Under the pieces are notes generated by a model. The model searched no databases. It was not told where the DNA came from and was given only the letters and a program-made list of their open reading frames with translations. 64,000 nt of DNA, taken from Plenodomus lindquistii. Taxonomy: Eukaryota; Ascomycota; Dothideomycetes; Pleosporales; Leptosphaeriaceae. The first letter of the stretch is position 1. Every line of letters begins with the position of its first letter. The stretch spans positions 2,542,001-2,606,000 of the forward strand of contig JANUWI010000002.1 in NCBI GenBank assembly GCA_025504975.1, read 5' to 3'. A program made the translations under genes and the position numbers. Shown here in pieces: positions 23,235 to 34,911 of this stretch.

Positions 23235-23972
23235 CGTTAGGAAAAAACTTTTTATAGCATTCTAGTCATTTACTAAACGCATTGTAAATAAGTTGAATTA
23301 CTAGTAAATAACTAGGAAAAGACTTAAGTAGTGTAGCTAACGTAAATAGCTTGATTTACCTTATTTACCTCGCTCACCCTATTAACCCCACAAACGTCAA
23401 ACACCATAAAAAATTAAAACTAGTCCTAATTAGGCAATTGAAATTCTAATAATATAGAATAAATATTTAGCTATAAATTAGTTAAAAAATTACTATTTTA
23501 GGCCTAGCCGTTCTATAGTTATTAATTATTTACTAAAAAGTTTTAATGTTCCTTGCTTAAAAATAATTTACAGGGGCTGCTAATAGTTTAAATAGATAAT
23601 AAAACTATATTTTTTTTTCGCGCTAAGCCTTTAAAAGTAATATTTTAGTATTTAGAAATTTCTATTATATTATTATATTAATTGCGTACGTTGTTATATA
23701 ACTTAAAAAAGTTTAAAAAAGTAAAGTTTTTTTTTATTTTAAACTAGCAGGGGTCTAGGAGGTAAGCAAGGTAAGCAAGGTAAATTAAGTAAAAATAGTA
23801 CTTAAAGTAATTCACGTTACTTACGTTATTTACTAGTAAATTACTAGTGAACTACGTGAAAAAAGGCCTTGTGGGGTAAAAGTAGTAAATTGGTAATTCA
23901 CGTTAATTACTAGCTATTTACGTTACTTTCCATCCACTCACTTAATTTACTACATAATAGAATTTCCTAACG
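23235..23972. mobile_element. 738-bp TA-flanked inverted-repeat element (MITE) inside Copia
   Basis: Ends CGTTAGGAAA and TTTCCTAACG, each flanked by TA, as for Tc1/mariner-type insertions. Subterminal GTAAATAA/TTTACTA-type motifs recur in inverted orientation (for example TTTACC repeats at the left and GGTAAGCAAGGTAAGCAAGG at the right). There is no coding capacity. It contains C-rich stretches that RIP has removed elsewhere in the island, so it looks younger than the RIP of its host element. Confidence 0.78.
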
Positions 23973-26039
23973 TATAAAAGCTTTTTCTACTATTAGTAGC
24001 ACGCTTAGCTAGCGCGTTATAAAAAATTAATATAGACTTAATTAGCTTTTTTAGTTTATATATTTTAAAGCCTATATCTAATTTTATTAGGCCTAGCTAT
24101 TATAGTAGTAGCCTATAAAATAAGTTTTATTCTATAAAAGTAGGCCCGCTATCTAATATTAATAAAATTTTAAAAGACTTTTATTATAATATTAATAAAG
24201 CGCTTTATAAAACGCCTAAATTTTAATAATTTACTACTTTTTAAATAACTACTACTTTTATAGTACTACTTAAAGTAATATCTATAGCTATATAATAAAT
24301 ACGTTTACTTTTTCTATACTTTATAATAACTAGAGATAGATTACCTATTTATAGAAGTAGAAGAGTTTATAAAAAGAATTCTAATACTTTAGTATTAAAA
24401 AGTAATACTACTTCTAGAGTATACTTTATATATAATCTTTTAAATAGGATTAATATAAAACATTTTTTCTAGAATTTTTTAAACTAAGTTTTTATTTATA
24501 TTTACTAAAAATACGCTACTATTTACGTAGTAATTAAAGTAGCTATTTATAGAACTACTAGATTCTAAAACTTAAAAATTAAATAGATTTACTAAAATAA
24601 ACTTCTAAAACTTTCTATTAAATAGAAAAATCTCTATATATACTTTTTTAAACTATTATTTTACTAAGCTTATAACTAAAAGATTAATACGCTCTATTCT
24701 AAAGATACTTAAAAAATTATAAAGTGCTCTATAGCTTAAAAGTAGCTACTTTTTTTTAAATAAATATTTATTTATAAATTTAATAAAAATAGATATTTTC
24801 TAAAGTATAAAGCCTAGATAGTAGTATAAAGTAATCTCTAGTTTATTAATATATTTTATTTAATATATACTATAATACTTATATTTTATACTTTCTAGCT
24901 AGCTATAGCTATTATAGCTTACTAAAATTTTAAAATAAACTAGTATAATATTATTTAAATATTTTTAAATACTTTTATAGATTACTAAAATAATATTATT
25001 TATAAACTACTAGATAGCTATAAATTTATAGATAAATACGTACTACTACTCTAAACTTTATATAGCCTTTATAATTTACTACTTTTATAGTACTAGAAGC
25101 TCTTTATAACTTTTAAATAGCTTAGTTTAATTATTTAAAAAAAAAAACTATATCTTTTTTATACGTTTAATTAGAATATCTATTTACTTTTTTATATTAA
25201 TAATATTCTAATTATATATTACTAAAGTAATATTATATAAGCTTACTAGGTAGTAATAACTTTTATAAATAAATATTAGATAAAAAATAAAAAATTAATT
25301 AAATAGTTTCTAGAAATATAAATAATTAGAAATTAAAGAAAAAAAATTTTACTTATCTATAATAAGTATATTAATAAAATTTTAAAAAAGTTTAGTATAG
25401 TAGACTCTATCTACTTTTTTAATACGTTAATTTTAAGCTTTAAGCTAGAAAAAAGCACTAGAGAAGCTACTAAATAGTAAATTAAAAAGTATTAGAAAAT
25501 AATTAAATCTATTCTATATACTACTATAATAGTGCGCTTAAATATTATATTTACTACTTTTAAACTTTTATAATATTTTACTAACTTTACTTTATAGCAC
25601 TTTAAAGCTATTTACTAGATAATTCTATATTTCTATTAAATAAAGTATTACGTAATATAGTATAGCTAGAGTAATTTAAAGTTTATAATATATAGTAATA
25701 CTTTTTTTATAGATAATATTAAAATATAACATTTATTCTAGAGCTATATTATTATACTCTATAAAAAAGTAATTATATAGAAAGTAGTTTATTAAATAAC
25801 TATTATAATATTAATAACTAAAGCTAAGCTACTATCTTTTAAATATATTACTAAGCAGTTAATAGAGCTTTAAAAACTTTTCTAAAAGCTCTACGTACCT
25901 GTACCTAAGCTATATAAAATCTTCTATAATAATTAATAAATAATCTAGTTTATTATAAATAAAAAAGAACGTATTACTATAAAGCTATAATACGTTAATA
26001 TATAAAATATATAGCTTAGATAAAAATATAAAAAATTTT

Positions 26040-26160
26040 TTTTTATAATTAGCTATCTCTCTATAAACAAGATACTAGTAGATAGATTTACTAAAAATCT
26101 TTTTAAATAATTTTTTAATACTTTTAAAAATTATGTAAAGCTATAAAATATAAAAGCTAA
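26040..26160 (+). pseudogene. Remnant of Copia RNase H C terminus
   Basis: The plus frame reads ISYLSINKILVDRFTKNLFK, then a stop, FFNTFKNYVKL and a stop. This matches the end of Copia polyproteins, where a P(S/T)N.M.ADG.TK.L motif precedes the last helix. It fixes the element orientation and the polyprotein end. Confidence 0.6.
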
Positions 26161-26764
26161 AATTATAATATTATAAAAGTAAAATAAATAATAATTTAAT
26201 AATCTCTATTTCTATTTATATAATATAATATATAGGCTAAAGCCTATTTTTAAAAAATTTATAGGCTACGCCTAGTAGAAATGTCTAGAAAAAAGCTAGA
26301 TTTACTTTATTATTTTATTAATAAGCTTACTAATTAACTTTTTAACATTTTTATATTATAAAAAAAAAACTAGCTTACTTACTAGTAGTAAAAGCTGCGC
26401 TAAAAGTAAAAAGTTTTTTTTTTTTTTTAGCACTTTTAAAAGTAGATAAAGTTTATAATATAAATATTTAAACTTATTTTTATTTACTTTTATAGCTTTA
26501 AAAATAATAAATATTTTAAAGTAGTAAAAAGTAAAAGTAAAGTTATACTAGAATTAGTAAAGTTTATTTAACTAATAAAATTATTTATTTATATAGATTA
26601 GTATAAATATCTAAAAGTATAAAATTAGTAGCTTTTACTATAAATTTTATTATAGTTCTAGTAGTATTTATTATTTTATTTAAAAGCGCTATATATATAG
26701 TTTAAATAGAAAATAGCGCGCTTTTTTATAGAATTACTATAATAAAACTACGTACTAGCTAGTA

Positions 26765-26850
26765 TAGTAGTAGTAGTAGTAGTAGCACGCTTTATTTTTT
26801 TTTTTTTTTTTTTTTTTTTTTATATAGAGAGGGGGAGGGCAGCGCAGAGT
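26765..26850 (+). repeat. TAG microsatellite, long T run and surviving G-rich tract
   Basis: Six to seven TAG repeats are followed by about 25 consecutive T and then GAGAGGGGGAGGGCAGCG. It lies between the RNase H end and the 3' LTR of the Copia element. The G-rich tract is an anomaly in this AT-only block. Confidence 0.75.
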
Positions 26851-27378
26851 AGAGAGAGTAAAAAAGTTAAAAAAAATATAAAACTTTCTAAAAAAAAAAA
26901 AAGTTTTAAAAATCTCTCTATCTAAAAATTTAGATAAAAAAAGTAAAAAAGTACGTTTTTTATATAGATAACTATATAAATATAAAGTAGGTATAGATAT
27001 AGATAAAAGTAAAAATAAAAATATAGTATACTAAACGCGTACTATAGTAATATAGGCGTAGGTAGCTTTTTAAACTTTAAACTATATTAAAATAGTATTA
27101 GTAAAAAATCTATAAGCGTAAAAAAGCTTTATATAAAAAAATATAAAAATATAAATACTAATAAAAGCTATAGTATTAATAAATACTAATTAAAATAGAA
27201 ATTTAGCTAATAATTAATTTTACTAAATTTAGTTTTAAATTAACTACCTTTAATATACGCTAAATAATATAAACTAAACTTTTAATTATACTAAATTTTA
27301 TAGTATAGGCGCTTTAATACTTTATAAAATTTAATACTACTAATATTAAATAGCTTAATCTACTATAACTAGAAAGTA

Positions 27379-27560
27379 TATTATATATATATAATACTTA
27401 GTTAATACTATATCTATCTAATTTTAGAATTTTTTATAAAGCTCTCCTATTTCTATCTATATAATTCTATGTAGTAAGGGTATATATAGTACAATCTCTT
27501 TCTAGCTAGTAATATAATAATCTTCTTTCTAATTATTTCTAAGTACCTATTTCTATAATA
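27379..27560 (+). repeat. 3' LTR of the Copia element
   Basis: 182 bp, same length as the 5' LTR, starting TATTATATA and ending ATAATA, followed by the ATACG target duplication at 27561-27565. Confidence 0.88.
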
Positions 27561-29814
27561 ATACGTTTATAATACTTTAATTTAAAAGTCTAAATAGAAT
27601 ACCTAGTAGACTATTAATTCTCTAATATCTATAGAATATAGATTCTATTTTTTACTAAAATTATTAGTACTAGAGATATTACTTTTAATAAATAAATAAT
27701 ATTTAATAAAAAACTAAAAAATTTAATAAATAATTTTATATATAGTATACTAAAAGAAATTACTATATTTATAAAAACTATAAAGCTTTTTTTACTAGTA
27801 TATAAACTAGAAACTAAATTATTTTATAAAAGTAATACTATTAAAAATACTTTAGAGTAAAATTTTAAAGTAAATTTACTAGAATACTATAATAGTAGAA
27901 AAATTCATAATTATTATTTATCTCTACTACTAACTTTACTACTTGTAGCTTTTTTTATTTAATTTATAGTAAAAATATATTTTAAAAAATAATTAGTTTT
28001 ATTTAATATAATTCTATAAATAGTAGTATTTATAGTAAAAACTTAAATAAATATTATAGAAATAACTAAAAAAAAAACTATTAATAAAACCTAATTAAAA
28101 AAAATATTTACTATAAGTTTAAAACTTTATTAAAGCTAGCTTCTACTTTTTTTTATATATAAAAATAAGTTTAAAAATTATTTACTAGATACTAAATTTA
28201 AATAAGCTAAACTTAGCTATTTTTTAAGCTATATTTAAATAGATTTATAGGCTAAAGTTCTAATTAAAACTACTAAACTAATAAAATAATAGATTTTTAA
28301 TTATATATAGGTCTATATATATAAACTAAATAAAAATTTAGTATAATTTTTTTAAATATATAGTATAATTAGTAGTCTAGAAAAATTAATAAAAAAATAT
28401 TATTTTATAAAATATTTATATAGCTATACTAGCTAGCTATTTATTTAGAATACTAATAGTAATTATAGCCTAGTATAAACTAGAGTTTAAATAATATAAT
28501 ATTATAAATACGTTTATATATATAATAATAGACTAAGTTATCTATATATATATACTAAAAGGTTATTAGAAAGCTAGTATAATTTTATAAATTAATAAAA
28601 TATTATATAGCTTTATAATTTTACTACTACTATAATAAAAAAGGTTTATAGTAATTTTATAGAAATTTAGCTTTAAAACTATACTATATAAACTATACTA
28701 GTTTATTAAAAATAGTATTATTATTATTTTTTATATTTATAATATTATTATAGCTTATTCTATAGAATAGAACTAGTAAACTACTAAAATAATAAAATAG
28801 CTAAAAAAGTAGTATATAATTACTAGAGAGTATAATCTATAATAATTTTTTAAAATAAAAATAATTTATAACTAAGCTTTATACTAAATCTAACTTTTTT
28901 AAACTTTCTACTATAATAAAATTAGTTAACTAATTAATAATTAAAAAGTAGTTTATAATATTTTAATAGTAGCTACTAAACTATTACTATATAATAGCCT
29001 AGCAAGCTATATAGATATTAATAAATACTAATAAAAAGTTAAATTACTTTTTTTTATTATAATTATTATATAACTAGATATTTTATTTACTATATTATAA
29101 CTAGTAAAATACTTTACTAATTCTAGCTATAAATATTATAAAGCTATAAACTAAATTTTAATATACTTTTAAAATACTAAATTAACTATATTATAATTCA
29201 GAGGTAGCTTACGCTTTTAAATTATAAATAATACCTTTTTTACTAATAATATATAAAATAAAAAAAGTTTATAGAACTATATAATTAAATTATATAATAA
29301 ACTTATTATTTTAAAAATAAATAATTAGAATATAATAATAATATTAACTACTAAAGCTAAACTATTTACTATATTTTAAATTATTAAAAAAGCGTTTTTT
29401 ATATTAAAACTTTTTTAGAAGCTTTATATTAAAATTAAGCTAGAACTAATTATTATTAAATATAATAATTAATAGACTATCTAACTATTTACTATAAAAA
29501 TATTAAAGCTTTAAACTAAGCTCTAATATATTAATATCTATAATTACTAGCTATAGTAGAAAGTATAATAATAATAAATAAATATATAGTATATATAGTT
29601 ATTAGAAATAATTATAAATAGCTATATAAAAGCTCTACTAAAAAAATTATAAAAATTTTTATTTTATTAATTTAGATTTATTAAAGCTAAAACACTTTTA
29701 ACGCTAATAAATAAAACTCTAATTAAAAAATTTTAATAGTAACTAGACTACTTTTTAATAACTTTTTAGAAAAAAAGTTTTAGCTAGTAATAGCTTTTAG
29801 ACTAAAAAAAGTAT

Positions 29815-30003
29815 ATTAAATTAATAAAATTATTTTAAAGCTAATAAATAAGTAGAGTATAGAGTACACTAGCTTATTTTATAGCTAATATAATAGAAAC
29901 TAGCTTTCTAAATAATATTTAAAGAATATATAATTAATAATTTTAATTATTATAAAAATTATTAATATTTTATGCACTTTTAATTATACTATGCATCTAA
30001 TAA
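29815..30003 (+). repeat. Right copy of the direct repeat flanking the nested elements
   Basis: Same orientation as 17407-17593. The palindromic core seen in the left copy is degraded here. Confidence 0.7.
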
Positions 30004-31063
30004 GGTATAAACGCTATAAAATAAAATATAGTAAAAAAAAAAATATAATTTAAAAAATATAGCCTATTAGTATTTAAAATATAGTTAAATAGTTTTAGCT
30101 ACGTAACTACTATATTATTATATAAAAAAAATTTAGTAGATATAGTCTAATTTATAACCTATAAATATAGATTTTAGTATAAAAACTAGTTAGATTAGTA
30201 AATACTTTAAAGTACTAGAGGTCTATAACTAGTCTATATATATAGTAAAGCCTCTCTACTCTCTTTACTAGCGGCTATAAAGGTTTTATAGGCTATTTAT
30301 TAAATAAATAGATAGCTTTAGTATAATACATAAAATATTCTAGAAATTTAAATACTCTATATAAGTATAGTAGTTCTATATTTTTATATTTAAATTTCTA
30401 ATAGTACTATTTAAAGTCTCTATACTAAATTTATAAAGCTATAAAATAAATAAAAGTTAACTAGCTTATATTTAATTTATCTAGAAAATTAAAAAAATTA
30501 TATTAAAAACTCTATTAGTTATACTATTTAAAAAGCTTTCCTTTTTTTTCTACCTACTATTTAGCTTAGAAAGCTTTAAATATACGCTATATAATTCTAT
30601 AGATACCTAAAACTATAAAAATAGCAGCTTTACCTTTTAAAGTACTTAGATTTTATATTTTAGCGTTAGCTAAAAAGTTTATATATTTATTACTAGTAAT
30701 ACTAGTATATCTAAATACCTAGCGTATTTGTATATTATAGTAGTCTATAGTATTCTAGTAATTTAGAAACGCCTACTAAAAGGAGGAAGGTGCGTTGCCG
30801 CGGAGGTACTATATAATAGAAGTACTATTAATGCACATCTATATAGTACAGCGTTGCAGATTAAGGTTACTAAAGGCAGCTTGTAAGCCCCTCTATACGC
30901 CTACTACCTCTGCGTTGAATATATCGGAATTAGAGTACAATGTGCCACTGCCTTGCGAGATCTGCTAGCCCTGCTAATAGATTGCAAAACTATAGGTAAC
31001 TATTTAGGTGCCCTTAACTGTCTGCTCTGATCTGTCTGAAAAGACAGAGACGTCGCGGCTTAG

Positions 31064-31948
31064 GAGCTGAGCCCACCAGGTTTTGAAAGCATTGGACGCA
31101 GTCGTCTTGTCCAAATCTCCCGTGCATGGTACGATGAGCGACTGCGAGAGGCTCAGAAGACGAAGTACAAGACGCAAGCCGATGTGCGCAAGGAGCACCA
31201 AGACGCAGATAGTCGCCTCCAGGCGCAAGCTGCAATCCAACAGCATCAATACCCAGTGACCCAGCCATACATCAAGGCTGCTCAGATTCCATGTCATCAA
31301 CAACTTCCACTGGCGGCTAACCAACACGATCCTCATGACAGCCAACAAAGCGACCCCATCCAGTCAGAAGTCCGTCATGGAGTAAATTCCCAGTCGGCAT
31401 TCGCCGCAGCTGACACCCCTCGGTCAAATTATGGAACTCCGCCAGATGGTATGGATGTGTTAATTGCCGGGCAATTGGATATGTTAGGGAACGCAGCTCT
31501 AAATACGCCACAATTGCAACCAGAGCTTGTAGCAACTCATGAGTCTGGAAGCCCAGATCTTGTGGATTCTGACTCCGAAGCTTCTGCGCGAATGATAGCG
31601 GCCCTGAGTACCTGGAACACCGAATGTGATCGCTTGGAAACCGAGGCGTTCACTCAGCAAAGCCATCAGGCAGCATTGACCGCGACATATGGGGATATTG
31701 CGGGAGTTCTACCGGCAACCTATGAGGATACGGTTTTTACAAGCGAATACACAGAGCAATAGAGTCACCTGCTAGATCAGAGCCAAGTATTTGATCCCAG
31801 TCGCACAGCAGACGACGACTTCTTGCCGCCTGTTCCCGACGTTTGCCGCATTCCTGAGCTTGAAAAGGAGGTAGCAGACGTTCAGATGCTCGAAATTGCT
31901 GGTTCTGCTTACCACCCTCTGGATATCGCAGAGCTCGATGCGAATTAA
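31064..31948 (+). pseudogene. Unknown gene interrupted by one in-frame TAG
   Basis: The frame is open from a possible splice acceptor (CTTAG before 31064) to TAG at 31760-31762. It then continues in the same frame for 61 codons to TAA at 31946-31948. The part before the stop encodes a basic helical start (RLVQISRAWYDERLREAQK) and a long Gln/His/Pro-rich region. An acidic stretch (SPDLVDSDSEASARM) follows. The part after the stop has similar composition and ends HPLDIAELDAN. A CAG-to-TAG change would be the favoured RIP dinucleotide (CpA to TpA). No family is recognised. The 5' exon, if any, would lie at the island border and is not visible. The alternative is a shorter intact protein ending at the TAG. 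Confidence 0.55.
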
Positions 31949-32517
31949 AATGGTCAGACCCAGTGAAATGTTCGTAATGGCCTTGCTCCGCCACGGATAG
32001 ACGATTGCCGGGTGATGGGATCATTCCTGTTTTTTGCGTTGGGGAGTAGGCTTGGGCTGAGTGGCGATAAAGTGGCAGATATGAGCGACATTGCTCGCGT
32101 GGTACAATTGAGTCCATGAGCATGAGCAACGGGGACAGTAATCATGGTACAAAGATTATCGATACAATGAAGCAACGATATCAGTGTTGAAATAGTTGGA
32201 TGTGTACCTTGAGATGAGAGGGAGACGATTGCCATGATGTTTGTTATCACCTTAGGATGGATGGTCTCTGGGAGGATTTGTACTCAGGACCTCCTGCAGT
32301 GCTGCTTGGCGATCATTTGACCCAAATCTAGTTAAAAATACCCATAATATACTCCGATTTGAACTATACCCATTCTCAAGCTGGTGGAGAACGGGATACA
32401 GTGATATGTGACATATGATTTAAAAGGGCTGAATGTTAAGCTAAGTGATGCACGTCACAGGAGCGATGTTCAAGATGGGATAAATAAGAGCAGACAACGA
32501 GATTTGAGTAATTAAGG
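31949..32517. other. Intergenic
   Basis: Short ORFs on both strands only; nothing supported. Confidence 0.35.
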
Positions 32518-32931
32518 CTAGACTTGGTTTACATACTTCTGCGAGCGAGAAGATAGAATTGCCTCGACGTGGGTTTGACCCGCACGCTCTGCGGATATGG
32601 TGAGAGCCGAGTACAAGACGTACGAGACGACAAGCATGTAAGAAGCGCAAAGAGCCACCACACCAAAGAATGCACCTACATACACAAGCAAGAGCACTTG
32701 ATCTACGTTCGTTACACAATAGTTACTTGCGATACAGAAACCCAAGCTGCGAAACGTCGAGACTTTCAGTACTGCGCACAGCAATTCAAAAAGAAAGGTC
32801 AACAGCATCGTGACGAACGACCCGGCCCAAAAGGCGATATATACCAGCCTCACTGACTCTTTGCATTGGTAAGAGCTTTTTGTATCATCACGACGTGTGC
32901 TATGGACGCTCTTGTCCATATACAGGTGCAC
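32518..32931 (-). CDS. Possible small membrane protein
   Basis: 137-codon frame with two long hydrophobic segments, one around VYIAFWAGSFVTMLLTFLF and one around VLLLVYVGAFFGVVALCASYM. A polar C terminus follows (AERAGQTHVEAILSSRSQK). The Met used here lies in a poor context. An alternative 5' exon from the ATG at 32973 (MSSLDLIDIVNL) can be spliced in phase to SYQCKESVRL with a 64-nt intron, but its GTACCA donor is weak. The hydrophobicity pattern is the only evidence. No family recognised. Confidence 0.35.
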   Translation of the reverse strand: MHLYMDKSVHSTRRDDTKSSYQCKESVRLVYIAFWAGSFVTMLLTFLFELLCAVLKVSTFRSLGFCIASNYCVTNVDQVLLLVYVGAFFGVVALCASYMLVVSYVLYSALTISAERAGQTHVEAILSSRSQKYVNQV

Positions 32932-32973
32932 AATGGTACAGGTTCACTATGTCGATCAAATCCAGAGACGACA

Positions 32974-33795
32974 TGATGACGGCATATAAATCTTTGCAGG
33001 ACGAGAAACAATGTCGTCCTAAAGTGGTCGGTCGCTAACTGGCGGAAGCTGTTTATTAAATATTGAGAAGCTATGAAGATATTTGTTGTCGCGTGGCTAG
33101 CGCATGTGCGTCTGCCATGGTTCTGAACCTTTCATTCGTTTTCAAGGGCGGCACTGGGACTCTTATAACTAACAAGTGTGTGCATTTGTTTCAGAGATAG
33201 CTCATGTGACGTTTCTGGATCAGTTGTTGCGTCTAACCCCAAATTTGCGGTCAGTAGACGGTAAGTCCATCTCTGTGAGACTGAGGTGTCTCAGGATAGT
33301 GACAGGATAGTGATCTTGAGAAATACACTCCAGAAAGATGGACCATCAGAGGCTGGGCTACGATCTTTTGTGAGGACTTGCCTACTTATTTCTACTAACT
33401 AAGGTCACAAAACTGTAACAACTGCTTTACGTATCTTTACTCTTGTGTCTTGAAACCCTTACCATTACCCTTAACCCCCCTTCTTACCTTAAGTACGAAA
33501 TTCTCGCCCTGAGAAACTCCGAGACAAATCCTTGTTTCTGTATTAGTTGCGGTCTCAATTTGGGCAGATAGGCTCTGCTCTGACTAGCCTTTCTGAAGGG
33601 GTATCTTCGAAAAGCACTGTCCTGAACCAGCTCACCATGAAACGCCTCGCGCGTTCATCTCCTATCTCGCATATCCTTACACACACGACTGTTTCCATCA
33701 GTTGAATCGCGCAATCTTCAATCCCATCCCTGCAAAAGCGATTTTCTCGCGATGCGTTGCATTAAGTTTACTCAGAAATCGCCATTTACCACAGC
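32974..33795. other. Intergenic
   Basis: No coding evidence. There is a pyrimidine- and C-rich stretch around 33.45-33.49 kb. Confidence 0.35.
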
Positions 33796-34911
33796 TCAAA
33801 GCTCAATATCCCATTCCACACCAGCATCTCTCTCCCATGTTTCCCACGTCCTTCTAGCAGCCTTCTTCCAATCGTCCTGACCCATGCTCCCTTTCAACAA
33901 ATCAACCACACTCGTCATCCGACGACCCCAATCCCAGAATCCACCACCTGCAACTTCACCGCCGCAACCTGCCAGCCACACCCCAGTCTTCGCGCCCTCT
34001 GCTGGATCTACTGCAATCCATTTCTCGCTTGCACCCAAGAAGGCAAAGCCAGGGTCGGCTATCCATAATCGCCAGCCCATGTCAAGCGTGCTAAAGATTG
34101 GAGTGGATGTGAAGCCAGGCGAAAAAGCGTGAGCGGAGCGATGGCTATCAGGTTGTAAAGAGAAACGCTGTTGCAGAAGATGTGCAAGCAAGACTTGTTG
34201 TGCCTTCGACTTCGTGTAAGCAGGGCTACTGCTTGGCGATAGGCCCAAGCCTTTCTGAACGAATTTTATGATTTTCTTGAACAGCCCGCTCAGACGGCCG
34301 GACAGCGATGTTGACGAGCTGGCGTCCGTCACACGATCCGTTTCCAGGATGGAAGCACTAGCGTAGCTTCCCAAACTACTCGTGAATACGACTCTGGCAT
34401 CTTTACTCAATTTCTCTTCCAGAAATCGCGTCATGAGCCAAGAACCAATGAAGTTGGTGACGTAAATAATATCTCTTCCCTTGTCATCTTTGGTCCTCGT
34501 CCCAGACGGGACTTCAGCGATCCCTGCATTGTGCACCAACATATCTATATTTCTGCCTTCTTCCACCCATCTCTTGCAAAACGCCGCCACACTGTCAAGA
34601 TCACTGACATCAACTTGCCAGCAGAACACGCGTTCGTTGCTTCCTGCTCTAGCGTGACGCACGATTTGTTTGACAGCCGCAGAGCCTTTTGAAACATTGC
34701 GACACGCGAGGTAAACGGTGGCGCCTTGCTTTGCGAGGGAAGTGGCGATAGAGAGTCCGATTCCTCAGCTTGCGCCAGTCACTATGGCATTTTGGCCTGT
34801 GAGATTACGCGTCGGGTAAGATTGCGGGGTGAAAAGGCGCGCAAAGAACAGGGTGCACATGCACTTGAGGAGGGAGGTGTAAAATGACACGTAGAGTGCT
34901 AGGGGCGCCAT
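33796..34911 (-). pseudogene. Short-chain dehydrogenase/reductase with a stop in the cofactor motif
   Basis: A single frame of 372 codons from ATG at 34911 to 33796, interrupted once by TGA at 34767-34765. The N terminus has a membrane-like segment (LYVSFYTSLLKCMCTLFFA). The Rossmann start is LTGQNAIVTGAS, then TGA, then GIGLSIATSLAKQGATVYLACR. Downstream are the expected DVSDLDSV, the NAG motif (LVHNAGIAE), catalytic Ser in VVFTSSLGSY, and YTKSK (Tyr and Lys of YxxxK). A CGA-to-TGA transition would explain the stop. The rest of the protein looks normal, so inactivation is recent, or the base is an assembly error. The alternative is a product restarting downstream, which would lack the NAD(P)-binding motif. 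Confidence 0.8.

Larger units (their letters stand above)
20168..27560 (+). mobile_element. RIP-degraded Ty1/Copia LTR retrotransposon
   Basis: A complete element can be bounded. LTRs lie at 20168-20349 and 27379-27560, both exactly 182 bp, and the flanking target duplication ATACG is at 20163-20167 and 27561-27565. The primer-binding site follows the 5' LTR. Decayed coding order on the plus strand is Copia-like: an integrase C-terminal segment near 22.89-23.02 kb and an RNase H end near 26.04-26.16 kb. No frame is open. The span includes a 738-bp MITE, so the original element was about 6.65 kb. The 1.2 kb between the RNase H end and the 3' LTR is longer than usual. Confidence 0.87.
17407..30003. 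mobile_element. Probable older element split by the Copia insertion
   Basis: The two direct repeats at 17407-17593 and 29815-30003 lie 12.4 kb apart. Removing the 7.39-kb Copia element between them leaves about 5 kb, a plausible size for one repeat-bounded transposon. I could not decode its coding region with confidence on either strand, so the class (LTR element, or two copies of a DNA transposon) is undecided. Confidence 0.4.
17140..30770. repeat. 13.6-kb AT-rich, RIP-degraded transposon island
   Basis: From just after the gene ending at 17087 to near 30770 the sequence is almost entirely A and T, saturated with TA, TAA and TAG. It has no open frames above about 70 codons. Where two copies of a repeat can be compared (LTRs, terminal repeats) the differences are nearly all transitions. 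This is the footprint of RIP acting on repeated DNA in Pezizomycotina. The borders are sharp. The block contains a Copia element, a surrounding older repeat pair and a MITE, listed separately. No functional gene is supported inside it. Confidence 0.93.

Noticed and set aside
28940..29200. Possible Fot1/pogo-type transposase remnant
   Set aside because: A plus frame hints at an LLF..PPH-like stretch after undoing transitions, but key acidic residues could not be placed, so no transposon class is claimed.
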